Shown piece after piece: positions 5,653 to 6,333 of a stretch of 6,333 nt of DNA. The position numbers and the translations under genes were made by a program. The stretch is from contig JALZWD010000040.1 of the NCBI GenBank assembly GCA_023300365.1, positions 1-6,333 of the forward strand. Direction: 5' to 3'. The notes below the pieces were generated by a model. That model made no database searches. It was not told where the DNA came from and saw only the letters and a list, made by a program, of their open reading frames with translations. Source of the DNA: Flavimaricola sp. Lineage in GTDB: Bacteria; Pseudomonadota; Alphaproteobacteria; Rhodobacterales; Rhodobacteraceae. The first letter of the stretch is position 1, and each line of letters begins with the position of its first letter.

Positions 5653-6333
5653 ATGTCTACCATCACTGTATCTTCTCTCGCAGAGCTCAACACCGCCCTG
5701 AGCGGGGCGCAAGGCGGCGAAACGATCCTACTTGAAGGCGGCGATTATGGCGCCTTGGTGATGAACTCTTATGTGGGTCCCAATCCAGATTTCCCATCCA
5801 ATGTAACCATCGCCTCGGCAGATCCCTCCGATCCGGCAATTTTTACATCTGTGCGCGTGCATGATGGATCGAACTTGACGTTTGATGGAATTACTTTTGA
5901 TTATCAATATGAGGCGGGGGATCACGAGTTCCAGAACGACTTTCTGTTTTCCGGCGTTGATAACCTGACCATCAAAAACTCAACCTTTGATGGGGATTTG
6001 CCCGAAGGTGTGTCAGATGTGGCTGATGGTTTTGGGTATGGTCAAGGCCTGATGGTACGCTTTTCAAACGGAGTTACCGTAGAAAATAATGAAGTTTTCA
6101 ACTTTCATCGTGCCGTTGGTATTTCTGAAAGTTCTGACGTTGTGGTGAGTGGTAATGATGTTCATTCAATCCGTATGGATGGTTTGTCCTTTGCCGAAGT
6201 GAACGACATCACCATTGAGGGCAATTACATTCATGATTTTCGGGGATCACCAAACTCGGACGATCACAGCGATATGATCCAGTTTTGGACCAGAGGAACA
6301 GACTCTCCCAGCAGCAATATCAATATCACCGGC
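5653..6333 (+). CDS. Right-handed parallel beta-helix protein, probable type I secreted (partial)
   Basis: The first 227 residues of a protein that continues past the right edge. There is no signal peptide. The N-terminus (TITVSSLAELNTAL, then GGETILLEGGDYG) is the usual cap of pectate-lyase-like and PL6-like beta-helices. It is followed by coils of roughly 20-25 residues with a repeated hydrophobic-Thr/Val-Asn pattern: NLTFDGITF (74-82), NLTIKNSTF (104-112), VTVENNEVF (141-149), DVVVSGNDV (162-170) and DITIEGNYI (185-193). DHSDMIQFW at 204-212 looks like a conserved surface motif. Such helices handle or bind polysaccharides (lyases, C5-epimerases, adhesins); no catalytic site can be named here. 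ATG at 5653 has GGAG at 5643-5646 with a 6-base spacer. Leaderless beta-helix proteins of this group often end in calcium-binding RTX repeats and leave by type I secretion, which would suit the exporter at the left edge; that C-terminus is not visible. The gene is clearly A/T-richer than its neighbours. Confidence 0.8.
   Translation, partial: MSTITVSSLAELNTALSGAQGGETILLEGGDYGALVMNSYVGPNPDFPSNVTIASADPSDPAIFTSVRVHDGSNLTFDGITFDYQYEAGDHEFQNDFLFSGVDNLTIKNSTFDGDLPEGVSDVADGFGYGQGLMVRFSNGVTVENNEVFNFHRAVGISESSDVVVSGNDVHSIRMDGLSFAEVNDITIEGNYIHDFRGSPNSDDHSDMIQFWTRGTDSPSSNINITG

Noticed and set aside
5184..5693. A 169-codon minus-strand frame across the fibre end and the spacer
   Set aside because: It overlaps both the SGNH block V coding sequence and the beta-helix start, and resembles no family I know.
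1..6333. tRNA, rRNA, CRISPR array, insertion sequence or attachment site
   Set aside because: I saw no tRNA-like cloverleaf, no regularly spaced direct repeats, no transposase motifs and no long terminal inverted repeats.

Overview
The window reads as chromosomal DNA of an alphaproteobacterium, most likely a Rhodobacteraceae (roseobacter/Rhodobacter group) member. The reasons are the GC-rich coding style with G/C-rich third positions, a PrtD-type type I secretion ABC transporter, and a small protein that I recognise as the GTA head-spike base family named after Rhodobacter capsulatus Rcc01079. No species can be named from the sequence alone.

Layout from left to right. (1) 1-818, minus: the N-terminal half of a type I secretion permease/ATPase, running off the left edge. 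(2) 819-1074: a spacer with a GC-rich hairpin and a displaced strong Shine-Dalgarno. (3) 1075-2130, minus: a complete family 2 (rhamnosyltransferase-like) glycosyltransferase. (4) 2131-2373: a divergent regulatory spacer with a perfect 14-bp palindrome. (5) 2374-2874 and 2880-3581, plus: a left-handed beta-helix O-acyltransferase and, 5 bases later, a membrane-anchored SGNH/GDSL hydrolase. (6) 3582-3720: a spacer with short direct and inverted repeats. (7) 3721-3987 and 3987-5465, plus: a translationally coupled pair (TAATG) made of a GTA-type spike-base protein and a 492-aa spike-fibre-like protein with a lectin-like domain followed by an SGNH esterase domain. (8) 5466-5652: a spacer. (9) 5653 to the right edge, plus: the start of a signal-peptide-less right-handed parallel beta-helix protein, visibly richer in A/T than its neighbours.

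The common theme is the cell surface. The glycosyltransferase and acyltransferase look like enzymes that build and O-acylate a polysaccharide. The two SGNH proteins look able to remove ester groups. The spike pair looks like a virion (gene transfer agent or prophage) adhesin that would contact such a polysaccharide. The beta-helix protein is a plausible substrate for the type I exporter at the other end of the window. The most interesting part is the spike module: it sits with surface-glycan genes instead of capsid genes, and its fibre carries an apparently intact SGNH catalytic set. That these genes form one functional system is inference; the individual family assignments are much firmer.
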